Assembly: GCA_034435395.1 (NCBI GenBank)
Contig: DAOTXK010000162.1
Coordinates: 1-7,441 of the forward strand
Direction: 5' to 3'
Origin: DAOTXK01 sp034435395
Lineage (GTDB): Bacteria > Chloroflexota > Anaerolineae > Aggregatilineales > Ch27
DNA: 7,441 bases
The notes below the pieces were generated by a model. That model saw nothing but the letters and a program-made list of their open reading frames with translations, was not told the origin of the DNA and searched no databases. Positions within the stretch are counted from its first letter, which is position 1, and the number at the start of each line of letters is the position of its first letter. This document shows positions 1 through 7,441 of this stretch, piece by piece. The position numbers were made by a program, and so were the translations under genes.

Positions 1-684
1 GCGCTGGTGTATCTCTTCGGGCTGTTGCTGGTGTTGGCGACCTTTTTCGCCGGCGACTATCTGATGCGCAGTGTGATCGAGGAGAAAGAGACACGCATGG
101 TGGAGATCATCATCTCGACCATGCGGCCGCTGCCCCTGCTGGCCGGGAAGGTGCTGGCGGCGGGGATGCTGGGGCTGATACAAATCGTGGTCTGGATCGT
201 CGCCGCCATCATCGTGTTGGACCGGATTGGGGGCATCATCCCGGTGCTGCTCGGCGTCACCATGCCGACCGGCATGGCCCCCTGGCTGGTCCTGTATTTC
301 CTGCTCGGTTATCTGTTCATTGCCGGGGTGTACGCGGCCATCGGGGCCATCTCGACCTCGATGCGCGAAGGGCCACAGTATGCGGTGTTTGTCACGCTGC
401 CGGCCATGATCCCCTTTTACTTCGCCACCGTTTTTGCCGAGACGCCCAATAGCGCCCTGGCGGTTATCCTGAGCCTGTTCCCGCTGACCGCGCCGCTGGC
501 GATGGTGCAGCGCCTGGCGGTGGCGGAGGTGCCGCTGGTCGAACTGCTGGTTAGCGCTGGTTTGCTGGCGCTGGCGGCGGTGGGGTCGATCTGGCTGGCG
601 GGTCGGCTATTCCGCGTCAACACTCTCCTGGCGGGGCAGACGCCCAGGCTGCGCGACCTGGTGCGGATCGTCCGGGAAGACTAG
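1..684 (+). CDS. ABC-2 type transporter permease, NatB-like (5'-truncated)
   Basis: This is the C-terminal half of an ABC transporter membrane subunit; its frame is open at base 1, so the true start lies upstream, and 227 residues are visible before the TAG stop. The part seen begins in a hydrophobic segment (about residues 2-22) followed by a charged cytoplasmic stretch containing EEKETRMVE (27-35) and, a little further on, P-x-L-L-A-G-K (45-50). That arrangement is typical of NatB/ABC-2 export permeases just after their large extracytoplasmic region. About five more hydrophobic segments follow (roughly 50-74, 92-116, 126-146, 150-170, 180-203), and the protein ends in a short basic and acidic tail. 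Such permeases pair with a separate ATPase, probably encoded upstream. The substrate cannot be told; NatB relatives export sodium, but many family members have other or unknown cargo. The gene converges on glgP and is separated from it by a terminator, so it is probably functionally unrelated to the glycogen genes. Confidence 0.85.
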   Translation, partial: ALVYLFGLLLVLATFFAGDYLMRSVIEEKETRMVEIIISTMRPLPLLAGKVLAAGMLGLIQIVVWIVAAIIVLDRIGGIIPVLLGVTMPTGMAPWLVLYFLLGYLFIAGVYAAIGAISTSMREGPQYAVFVTLPAMIPFYFATVFAETPNSALAVILSLFPLTAPLAMVQRLAVAEVPLVELLVSAGLLALAAVGSIWLAGRLFRVNTLLAGQTPRLRDLVRIVRED

Positions 685-710
685 CCGCTGCCCGGTTACC
701 GGGTCACAAG

Positions 711-742
711 AAAGCCCCCAGCGCCTGGCATGGGGGCTTTTT
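711..742. terminator. Bidirectional intrinsic terminator between the permease gene and glgP
   Basis: A perfect 10-bp inverted repeat (AAAGCCCCCA at 711-720, TGGGGGCTTT at 731-740) encloses a 10-base loop. On the plus strand the GC-rich stem runs into five T residues (738-742), a classic intrinsic terminator for the permease. On the minus strand the same stem is followed by a T-rich TTTCTT, which would end the glgP transcript 22 bases after its stop codon. A second small hairpin (CCCGG at 691-695, CCGGG at 699-703) lies just before it. The convergent genes on either side make a shared two-way terminator the natural reading. Confidence 0.9.
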
Positions 743-761
743 GCAGCCATCTCTGGGGCGA

Positions 762-3329
<2,568 letters not shown>

Positions 3330-3378
3330 GTATCACTCCGATATGAGTTCTGTCGGGCACAAACTATCGTTGGTGCCA

Positions 3379-3407
3379 AGCATAGCCTGCCGCCCAAGCC
3401 GGGTCAA
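3379..3407 (-). promoter_or_regulatory. Sigma-70-like promoter of glgP
   Basis: Read on the minus strand, TTGACC (3402-3407; five of six bases match the -35 consensus) is separated by exactly 17 bases from TATGCT (3379-3384; four of six match the -10 consensus). Transcription would start near 3372, leaving an untranslated leader of about 43 bases before the glgP ATG, with GGAG at 3336-3339 as ribosome binding site. Position, spacing and orientation all fit. It has not been tested, and the host's sigma factor preferences are assumed to resemble the general bacterial pattern. Confidence 0.7.
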
Positions 3408-3430
3408 GTAATAGACTTGGTCAAGGTCTA
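3402..3430. promoter_or_regulatory. Repeat cluster overlapping the glgP -35 box, possible operator
   Basis: Two copies of GGTCAAG (3402-3408 and 3419-3425) stand 17 bases apart, start to start; the first coincides with the glgP -35 box. Interleaved with them is an inverted repeat, CAAGT (3404-3408 region) with ACTTG (3415-3419), and a near-palindrome, TAGACTTGGTCAAGGTCTA (3412-3430), whose arms pair apart from one extra G. Such a set of overlapping dyads at a -35 box would suit binding of a dimeric regulator controlling glgP and perhaps the divergent gene. The repeats are directly visible; the operator role is inference, and no regulator gene is present in the window. Confidence 0.35.
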
Positions 3431-3442
3431 CAAAACAGTTGC

Positions 3443-3456
3443 ACCGGAATGCCGGT
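3443..3456. repeat. Short inverted repeat in the divergent intergenic region
   Basis: ACCGG (3443-3447) and CCGGT (3452-3456) form a perfect 5-bp inverted repeat around AATG. It lies between the two divergent promoter candidates, abutting the proposed plus-strand -35 box at 3457. It could be part of a regulator site, but an arm of five bases in GC-rich DNA may easily arise by chance. Confidence 0.25.
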
Positions 3457-3484
3457 TTGTGCGGGCCGAAAATGGGGATAAACT
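3457..3484 (+). promoter_or_regulatory. Weak candidate promoter for the CBM48 gene
   Basis: TTGTGC (3457-3462) and TAAACT (3479-3484) are separated by 16 bases and match the sigma-70 -35 and -10 consensus at three and four of six positions. Transcription would start near 3491, giving a leader of about 86 bases before the CBM48 gene. This is the best plus-strand candidate I found in the region, but the match is modest, so the true promoter may lie elsewhere. Confidence 0.3.
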
Positions 3485-3506
3485 GACAGTTGCCGCCGGG
3501 CAGGCT

Positions 3507-3563
3507 CCTGACCGGTCTGCCGTGAGCGGTCCAGGGAAGGGCGACGGCAGGGAAGCCGCCGTC
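3507..3563 (+). promoter_or_regulatory. Two hairpins in the presumed leader of the CBM48 gene
   Basis: The first hairpin pairs CCTGACCG (3507-3514) with CGGTCCAGG (3527-3535), eight base pairs with a single bulged C. The second pairs GACGGC (3543-3548) with GCCGTC (3558-3563), six base pairs, and ends only four bases before the ribosome binding site at 3568. Neither has a following T tract, so they are not obvious terminators. They might affect mRNA stability or translation. No known riboswitch class was recognised. Confidence 0.35.
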
Positions 3564-3567
3564 ACAC

Positions 3568-3573
3568 AAGGAG
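3568..3573 (+). promoter_or_regulatory. Ribosome binding site of the CBM48 gene
   Basis: AAGGAG is a strong Shine-Dalgarno match. In the same frame it is followed by TTG (3574, directly adjacent and therefore too close), ATG (3577, 3-base spacer) and GTG (3583, 9-base spacer). The spacing favours GTG, the codon type favours ATG. The choice changes the protein by only two residues and leaves the domain intact. Confidence 0.7.
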
Positions 3574-3576
3574 TTG

Positions 3577-3879
3577 ATGGACGTGTTAAAAAAGAAACAC
3601 CTCAAGGGCAAGCCCGTATGTCGGGTCACGTTTGAAGTGCCGAAGACTGTTGACGCCACAACCGCGCATCTGGTGGGTGACTTTAACGACTGGGATACAG
3701 CGGCGACGCCGATGAAGCAGCTCAAAGATGGGCGTTTCACGGTGACCCTGGACCTGCCGACGGGGCGGGCGTACCAGTTCCGTTATCTGTTGGATGGCGC
3801 TGCCTGGGAAAACGACTCGGGGGCCGATCGTTACGTCGCCAACCCCTATGGCGGCGACAACTCGGTGGTGATCACCTGA
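3577..3879 (+). CDS. Stand-alone CBM48/AMPK-beta-like glycogen-binding domain protein
   Basis: The predicted 100-residue product is essentially one early-set (isoamylase N-terminal type) carbohydrate-binding domain with no catalytic part. A short basic N-terminus (KKKHLKGK, 5-12) leads into the beta-sandwich. HLVGDFNDWD (31-40), DGRFTVTLDLPTGRAYQFRYLLDG (51-74, read as the central strands) and DNSVVIT (94-100) follow the AMPK-beta glycogen-binding pattern. By motif alignment, Trp39 and Trp77 match the two sugar-stacking tryptophans of AMPK beta and Asn95 matches its sugar-binding asparagine, while the usual lysine of YKF is Gln67. No signal peptide or membrane segment is visible, so it should be cytoplasmic. 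It is divergent from glgP and convergent with glgC, which supports a glycogen role such as targeting, scaffolding or protecting the polymer; this is inference. The start is given as ATG 3577; GTG 3583 is equally possible. Similar short proteins are generally annotated only as isoamylase early-set domain proteins. Confidence 0.88.
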   Translation: MDVLKKKHLKGKPVCRVTFEVPKTVDATTAHLVGDFNDWDTAATPMKQLKDGRFTVTLDLPTGRAYQFRYLLDGAAWENDSGADRYVANPYGGDNSVVIT

Positions 3880-3880
3880 A

Positions 3881-3919
3881 GACGGGCGGGCTGCTCATGG
3901 GCGAGCGGCCCGCCTGTTT
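3881..3919. terminator. Hairpin terminator between the CBM48 gene and glgC
   Basis: GGCGGGC (3885-3891) pairs with GCCCGCC (3908-3914), and the stem continues inward (TGCTC with GAGCG, one wobble) to a 6-base loop at 3897-3902. It also extends outward by a few weaker pairs. On the plus strand the stem is followed only by a short TTT, so termination may be partial. The hairpin starts two bases after the CBM48 stop and lies about 35 bases beyond the glgC stop, so it probably serves both converging transcripts. Confidence 0.65.
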
Positions 3920-3952
3920 GATTCGTACCGCTGGCTGCCTCCCTGCCCGCCG

Positions 3953-5209
3953 CTACGAAGGGGCGTTAATTTCCGTGTGGGTGGGGACCCTTTGGTTGGC
4001 AAACGCCTCGAAGTGCTTGGCTGTCAGGTCGGTCCCCAGCACACAACTCGCCCCAATACGAATGCCCGGCGGTATCCGGCTGTTTTTGCCGATCAGGGTC
4101 AGGCCCAGGTCGCCGACTTCGTTGATCTCCCCCACATGGGCATGGTCGCCAACGAAGACAAATTTGTCGATGATGCACCGCTCCACCACCGCGCCTGTGT
4201 CGATATACGAATCGGTCATGATGATTGATTCCCGCACCACGGCCTCCGGCCCGACGTAAACCCCTGGCGAGAGGACGCTGCGCTCGATGGTGGCCCCGGC
4301 AGCAATGGTGGACCCGTCGGTGATCAGGCTGTCAGCGATGGTCGCCCCCGCCTGGATGTGCACGGGGGGCCGTTCCTCGCTGCGGGTGTGGATGACCCAG
4401 GAGCGGTCGTTCAGGTCGAGCGAGGGCGGCGTCTCCAGCAGGTCCATGTGCGCGGCCCAGTAGGCGTCCACCGTTCCTACGTCGATCCAGTAACCCTCGA
4501 AGGGGTAGGCGTAAACTTTCAGGTCGCTGGCGACCATGCGCGGCAGGATGTCCTTGCCAAAGTCGTGCGAAGACTGCTCCATGGCGTGATCGGCAATCAG
4601 GTACTTTTCCAGGATATCCAGGTTAAACAGATAGACGCCCATATTGGCCAGATTACCGGGAGGGTCTTTCGGTTTTTCCACGAAACTGCGCACCCGGTAA
4701 TTCTTGTCAATGTCCACGATGCCGTAGCGACTGGCCTCGTCCATGGGCACCGGGATCACGCAGACGGTGGCATCCGCGCCTTTCTCGTTGTGCTGCCGGA
4801 TCAGGCTGTTGTAGTTCATCTGGTAGACGTGATCGCCGGACAGGATCAGCACCTGGTCCGGGTTGCCGCGCCGGACAAAGTTGAGGTTCTGGGTCACGGC
4901 GTCAGCGGTGCCGCTGTACCAGTCGGTGTCGAAATGCCCTTTGTAGGGCTGGAGGAGCTGAACCCCGCCGGAGAACGAGCGGTCCAGGTCCCAGGGGCGT
5001 CCCCGCGCAATATGTTCGTTGAGACTGTGCGGCCGGTACTGGGTGAGCACCAGAACATCAAAGATGCCGGAGTTCACGCAGTTGCTCAGCGGGAAATCGA
5101 TGATGCGATATTTTCCGGCGAAGGGGACGGCGGGTTTGGCACGCTTGATGGTCAGGACTTTCAGGCGTGTGCCTTCCCCTCCGGCCAGGATGAGCGCTCT
5201 GATTTTCAA
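3953..5209 (-). CDS. glgC: Glucose-1-phosphate adenylyltransferase (ADP-glucose pyrophosphorylase)
   Basis: The enzyme converts ATP and glucose-1-phosphate into ADP-glucose and pyrophosphate, the committed and usually allosterically controlled step of bacterial glycogen synthesis. The 418 residues match the normal length. The nucleotidyltransferase domain begins at once with LILAGGEGTRL (6-16), followed by KRAKPAVPFAGKYRIIDFPL (22-41). The lysine at 22 matches by motif the E. coli activator-site Lys39. WYSGTADAV (97-105), SGDHVYQMNY (124-133) and FVEKP (176-180, sugar-phosphate lysine 179) follow, then GYWIDVGTVDAYW (239-251). Residues from about 283 to 400 form the left-handed beta-helix domain, with repeating hexapeptides such as GATIAD and GATIER. 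The start is TTG at 5209: the catalytic loop begins only a few residues later, there is no ATG nearby, and a good ribosome binding site precedes it. The gene is third in the operon, 46 bases after glgA, and converges on the CBM48 gene. Effector specificity cannot be read from sequence alone. Confidence 0.97.
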   Translation of the reverse strand: MKIRALILAGGEGTRLKVLTIKRAKPAVPFAGKYRIIDFPLSNCVNSGIFDVLVLTQYRPHSLNEHIARGRPWDLDRSFSGGVQLLQPYKGHFDTDWYSGTADAVTQNLNFVRRGNPDQVLILSGDHVYQMNYNSLIRQHNEKGADATVCVIPVPMDEASRYGIVDIDKNYRVRSFVEKPKDPPGNLANMGVYLFNLDILEKYLIADHAMEQSSHDFGKDILPRMVASDLKVYAYPFEGYWIDVGTVDAYWAAHMDLLETPPSLDLNDRSWVIHTRSEERPPVHIQAGATIADSLITDGSTIAAGATIERSVLSPGVYVGPEAVVRESIIMTDSYIDTGAVVERCIIDKFVFVGDHAHVGEINEVGDLGLTLIGKNSRIPPGIRIGASCVLGTDLTAKHFEAFANQRVPTHTEINAPS

Positions 5210-5217
5210 GGTGTCTT

Positions 5218-5223
5218 CTCCTC
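5218..5223 (-). promoter_or_regulatory. Ribosome binding site supporting the TTG start of glgC
   Basis: Read on the minus strand, GAGGAG stands 8 bases before the TTG codon at 5207-5209. This spacing is close to ideal and decides the start, since the conserved nucleotide-binding loop begins only a few residues after it and no ATG is available upstream of that loop. Confidence 0.8.
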
Positions 5224-5255
5224 AGCTGATCGGGGCGGGCTTTGTTGTGTCTATT

Positions 5256-6713
5256 TTAGTACCTCTTTTTACGCAACGCTCGCTCGTAGCGCGCAATGTA
5301 TTGGGAGGCGCTCCGCTGCCAGCTAAAATCCCGGCTCATCGCCCGAGTCTGCATCCGCTGCCAGGCTTCCGGGCGGTGGCGGTAGGTGAACAACGCCCAG
5401 CGGAGCGTGCCCAGGACAGCGTCCGCCTCTTCCCACTGGAAGAGGAACCCTGTGCCGCGCGCGGCGTCCGCGTTATCGTAATTTTCCACCGTGTCCGCCA
5501 GCCCGCCGGTTTCCCGCACGACTGGCAGCGCGCCATAACGCATGGCGATCATCTGGCCGGTGCCGCACGGTTCATAGCGGCTGGGCATCAGGAACAGGTC
5601 GCAGCCGGCGTAGATGCGCTGGGCCAGTGCCGCGTCGAAGCCAATGGTGACCCGCGCTTTCCAGTGGAAGTGGTGGCCCAGCAGCCACATCTGGCGCTCG
5701 ATGCTGTCCTTGCCCGTGCCCAGCACCACCAGTTGAAGGTCTTCGCTGGCCAGCAGATAGCGCAGGGCCGGCAGGGCCAGGTCCATGCCCTTCATCTCGA
5801 CCAGCCGCGAGACGATGCCGATCAGCGGCACCTCGTCCCGCACCTCCAGGCCCGCTTCTTGCTGGAGGGCGCGCTTGTTTTCGATGCGCTTCTCCAGGCT
5901 GGTCAGGTCGTAGTTCTGAGGGAGGTGCGGATCGGTCGCCGGGTTGTAGATGTCGGTGTCAATGCCATTGAGGATGCCGTACAGATCGCGCTGCCGGACG
6001 CGGATCAGGCCCTCCAGTCCTTCGCCGAAATGCGGGTATTGAATCTCGTCGGCGTAACGCGGGCTGACAGTGGTGAGTTCATCGGCGTAGGCCAGCCCGA
6101 TGGCGAACAGGTTGTCGGTCTTGTCCTGGTAGACCAGGTCCGGATGGTGGCGGCCCGGTACGCCCGCATCCCACAGGTAGCCGCCGGCCTCCCAGCCCTG
6201 ATACCCCAGGTTGTGGATGGTGATCATGCTGGCCGTCTGCGCCCACTTGTCGTGGTAACGGCCATCGTAGATCAGGAAAGGCACCAGGGCCGTGTGCCAG
6301 TCGTGGCAGTGGACAAGGTCCGGGAACCAGTCGAGACGCAGGCCCATCTCCCAGGCGAATCCCAGCGCGGCCTGAGAAAAAAAGATATAACGTGGGATGT
6401 CCCACTCAACGGTGGTGTACAGATGATTGCCGTCGCCGAAGTAGGGCCAGGCGCGCAGGAAGTAGACCGGCACGCCCTGGTATTCAGTGTGGGCGATGTG
6501 CACGTCGGCGGTCCCGGTGCGGCGCGGCAGCGGGAAGGTGAAAAGCGGCTCAATGCCGTACTCATCCGAGGAGATGAAGCCGTACTGAGGGATGAGCACC
6601 CGGGCGTCGATCCCTTGCTGGCGCAGGACTTTGGGCAGGCTGCCGACCACATCGGCCAGCCCGCCAGTTTTGGCGAAGGGGGCCGCTTCTGCGGCCACAA
6701 ACAGCACGTTCAT
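5256..6713 (-). CDS. glgA: Glycogen synthase (ADP-glucose type), GT5
   Basis: The enzyme adds glucosyl units from ADP-glucose to the non-reducing end of alpha-1,4-glucan in the cytoplasm. The 485 residues and two-lobed GT-B layout are normal for GT5. The N-terminal lobe starts with MNVLFVAAEAAPFAKTGGLA; its KTGGLADV (15-22) is the nucleotide-sugar loop. It continues with VHCHDWHTAL (134-143), ITIHNLGYQG (164-173), TTVSPRYADEI (214-224) and GILNGID (246-252). The C-terminal lobe has VSRLVEMKGMDL (301-312), with Arg303 and Lys308 in the expected donor-binding places, then PSRYEPCGTGQM (377-388) with the conserved glutamate 381, and ETGGLADTV (401-409). Two of these blocks differ slightly from the commonest bacterial wording (QKG and FEPCGLTQ) without losing the key residues. 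The ATG at 6713 gives the canonical N-terminus; its ribosome binding site (AAGTGG at 6721-6726) is weak, so translation may be coupled to the gene 24 bases upstream. ADP-glucose as donor is inferred from family and from adjacent glgC. Confidence 0.97.
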   Translation of the reverse strand: MNVLFVAAEAAPFAKTGGLADVVGSLPKVLRQQGIDARVLIPQYGFISSDEYGIEPLFTFPLPRRTGTADVHIAHTEYQGVPVYFLRAWPYFGDGNHLYTTVEWDIPRYIFFSQAALGFAWEMGLRLDWFPDLVHCHDWHTALVPFLIYDGRYHDKWAQTASMITIHNLGYQGWEAGGYLWDAGVPGRHHPDLVYQDKTDNLFAIGLAYADELTTVSPRYADEIQYPHFGEGLEGLIRVRQRDLYGILNGIDTDIYNPATDPHLPQNYDLTSLEKRIENKRALQQEAGLEVRDEVPLIGIVSRLVEMKGMDLALPALRYLLASEDLQLVVLGTGKDSIERQMWLLGHHFHWKARVTIGFDAALAQRIYAGCDLFLMPSRYEPCGTGQMIAMRYGALPVVRETGGLADTVENYDNADAARGTGFLFQWEEADAVLGTLRWALFTYRHRPEAWQRMQTRAMSRDFSWQRSASQYIARYERALRKKRY

Positions 6714-6737
6714 GACAGGACCACTTTACGGGCGTGG

Positions 6738-7441
6738 TCAGGGCGCTGGCGGCGCAGGGCGTTCCCGCCACCAGCGGTAATCAATGGTGGGGAAAACGCG
6801 ATCCCGTTCCCAGAGTTCGGCAGCCAGGTGGGTATCCGGCTTTCCAACCTCGATGCTCTCCGCCAGCCGGTTGAAGCGCTCGGTATGCTGGCTGAAGCGC
6901 TGGATGGCGTATTCGCGCGCCTGGCCGGTGGTGACCAGGAACGGCCAATCCGAGCTTTCCAGCAGCAGCAATTCGCGGGCCGCCTGTTCCAGAACTCCTT
7001 CGGTCCGCTCGTCGGGGGCGGGGTTGGCGGCGACCAGTCGCTCCATGCGCCGTTCGGCGTCGTAGATGGGCTTCCACATCCAGTGGGTCTCGTTGTTATC
7101 CCAGGTGAAATGGGTGCCGCCCATTCCCCAACTGCTCTCCGGGAGGTGTAGCACGTCGGTAGGGGGGTGTTCGGCGACAAACCGGCTGGCGGTTGTCAGC
7201 TCCACCTGGGGATTGGCGGCCAGCCGCCGCAGCACTTCACGAATCCAGTCCACGCCTTCGAACCACCAATGGCCGAACAGCTCGGTGTCGTAGTTAGAGG
7301 CGATCAGGCCGAAGTCACCGCCGCCGTCGTGATAAGCCTGCAATTCCTGCTCCACCAGCCAGCCGAAATGATCGGCGTGCTGACGCATTTTGAAGGCCGC
7401 CCAGTCCGGATGGTAAGCATCTTTGCCCCCCAGGTCTACTT
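6738..7441 (-). CDS. GH57 1,4-alpha-glucan branching enzyme (5'-truncated, C-terminal part)
   Basis: The frame is open to the right edge of the window, and 233 C-terminal residues are visible. An ATG at 7388 lies inside the gene and is not its start, because homologous sequence (VDLGGKDAYHPDWAAFK) continues upstream in frame. NYDTELFGHWWFEG (49-62 of the fragment) is GH57 conserved region 4, with Asp51 the expected catalytic acid/base. SSWGMGGTHFTWDNNETHWMW (102-122, split here as SSWGMGGTHF and WDNNETHWMW) and SSDWPFLVTTGQAREYA (162-178) with HTERFNRL are hallmarks of the C-terminal helical domain (DUF1957) of GH57 branching enzymes. The enzyme cuts an alpha-1,4 chain and rejoins it as an alpha-1,6 branch. 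It is the first visible gene of the operon, 24 bases before glgA, which supports the branching role over the amylase members of GH57. The catalytic glutamate lies in the missing N-terminal part. The protein ends in a proline-rich RPAPPAP tail. Confidence 0.9.
   Translation of the reverse strand, partial: VDLGGKDAYHPDWAAFKMRQHADHFGWLVEQELQAYHDGGGDFGLIASNYDTELFGHWWFEGVDWIREVLRRLAANPQVELTTASRFVAEHPPTDVLHLPESSWGMGGTHFTWDNNETHWMWKPIYDAERRMERLVAANPAPDERTEGVLEQAARELLLLESSDWPFLVTTGQAREYAIQRFSQHTERFNRLAESIEVGKPDTHLAAELWERDRVFPTIDYRWWRERPAPPAP

Noticed and set aside
3333..3740. A 135-codon minus-strand frame upstream of glgP
   Set aside because: It would run antisense to the CBM48 gene and through the glgP promoter, and its translation has no recognisable features.
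5210..5275. A possible internal promoter between glgA and glgC
   Set aside because: A TAAAAT hexamer occurs near the glgA stop, but the nearest TTG-type -35 is only 12 bases away, so no properly spaced promoter can be supported.
4358..5326. A 322-codon open frame on the plus strand opposite glgC
   Set aside because: Antisense shadow of a conserved gene with the same biased composition; no independent support.
5019..7151. A 710-codon open frame on the plus strand, opposite glgA, the start of glgC and part of the branching enzyme gene
   Set aside because: It lies antisense to three convincingly conserved genes, crosses their boundaries, and its translation shows no family motif and a biased, low-complexity look (rich in V, A, G, Q, H, D). 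Long antisense frames are common in GC-rich DNA.
6738..7388. Treating the ATG at 7388 as the start of a short 216-residue protein
   Set aside because: The same frame stays open to the window edge and its upstream residues continue the GH57 family sequence, so the gene is truncated by the window, not short.

Overview
The window is a bacterial glycogen (alpha-glucan) metabolism locus of roughly 60% GC or more by eye. It appears almost complete, followed on the left by the tail of an unrelated membrane transporter gene. A GH57-type branching enzyme, a GT5 glycogen synthase, an ADP-glucose pyrophosphorylase, a DUF3417-type GT35 phosphorylase and a free-standing CBM48 protein together suggest a Chloroflexota (Anaerolineae-like) bacterium. 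This placement rests on gene content and general recall of such loci, with no phylogenetic marker in the window, so treat it as tentative.

Layout, left to right. (1) 1-684, plus strand: the C-terminal half of a NatB-like ABC-2 permease, cut by the window edge. (2) 711-742: a strong bidirectional terminator hairpin between the converging permease and glgP. (3) 762-3329, minus: glgP, glycogen/alpha-glucan phosphorylase. (4) 3330-3576: a 247-base divergent intergenic region. It holds a good sigma-70-like promoter for glgP, a cluster of repeats at its -35 box that could be an operator, a weaker promoter candidate for the plus strand, and two hairpins in the leader of the next gene. (5) 3577-3879, plus: a 100-residue protein that is a single CBM48/AMPK-beta-like glycogen-binding domain. 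(6) 3881-3919: a hairpin between this gene and the converging glgC. (7) 3953-5209, minus: glgC, starting at TTG. (8) 5256-6713, minus: glgA. (9) 6738-7441, minus: the C-terminal part of a GH57 1,4-alpha-glucan branching enzyme, whose N-terminus lies beyond the right edge.

How the genes work together: GlgC makes ADP-glucose from ATP and glucose-1-phosphate, GlgA extends alpha-1,4 chains, and the GH57 enzyme adds alpha-1,6 branches. These three genes are read in the order branching enzyme, glgA, glgC, with gaps of 24 and 46 bases, and look like one operon whose promoter is outside the window. GlgP degrades the chains back to glucose-1-phosphate and has its own promoter, so breakdown can be controlled separately from synthesis. 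The CBM48 protein shares the regulatory region with glgP and has no catalytic domain. It probably binds the glucan, but its job is unknown. No debranching enzyme is visible.

Most of the window is ordinary, well-understood metabolism. The parts that deserve a second look are the lone CBM48 gene and the regulatory region it shares with glgP. I see no evidence for an entirely new system.
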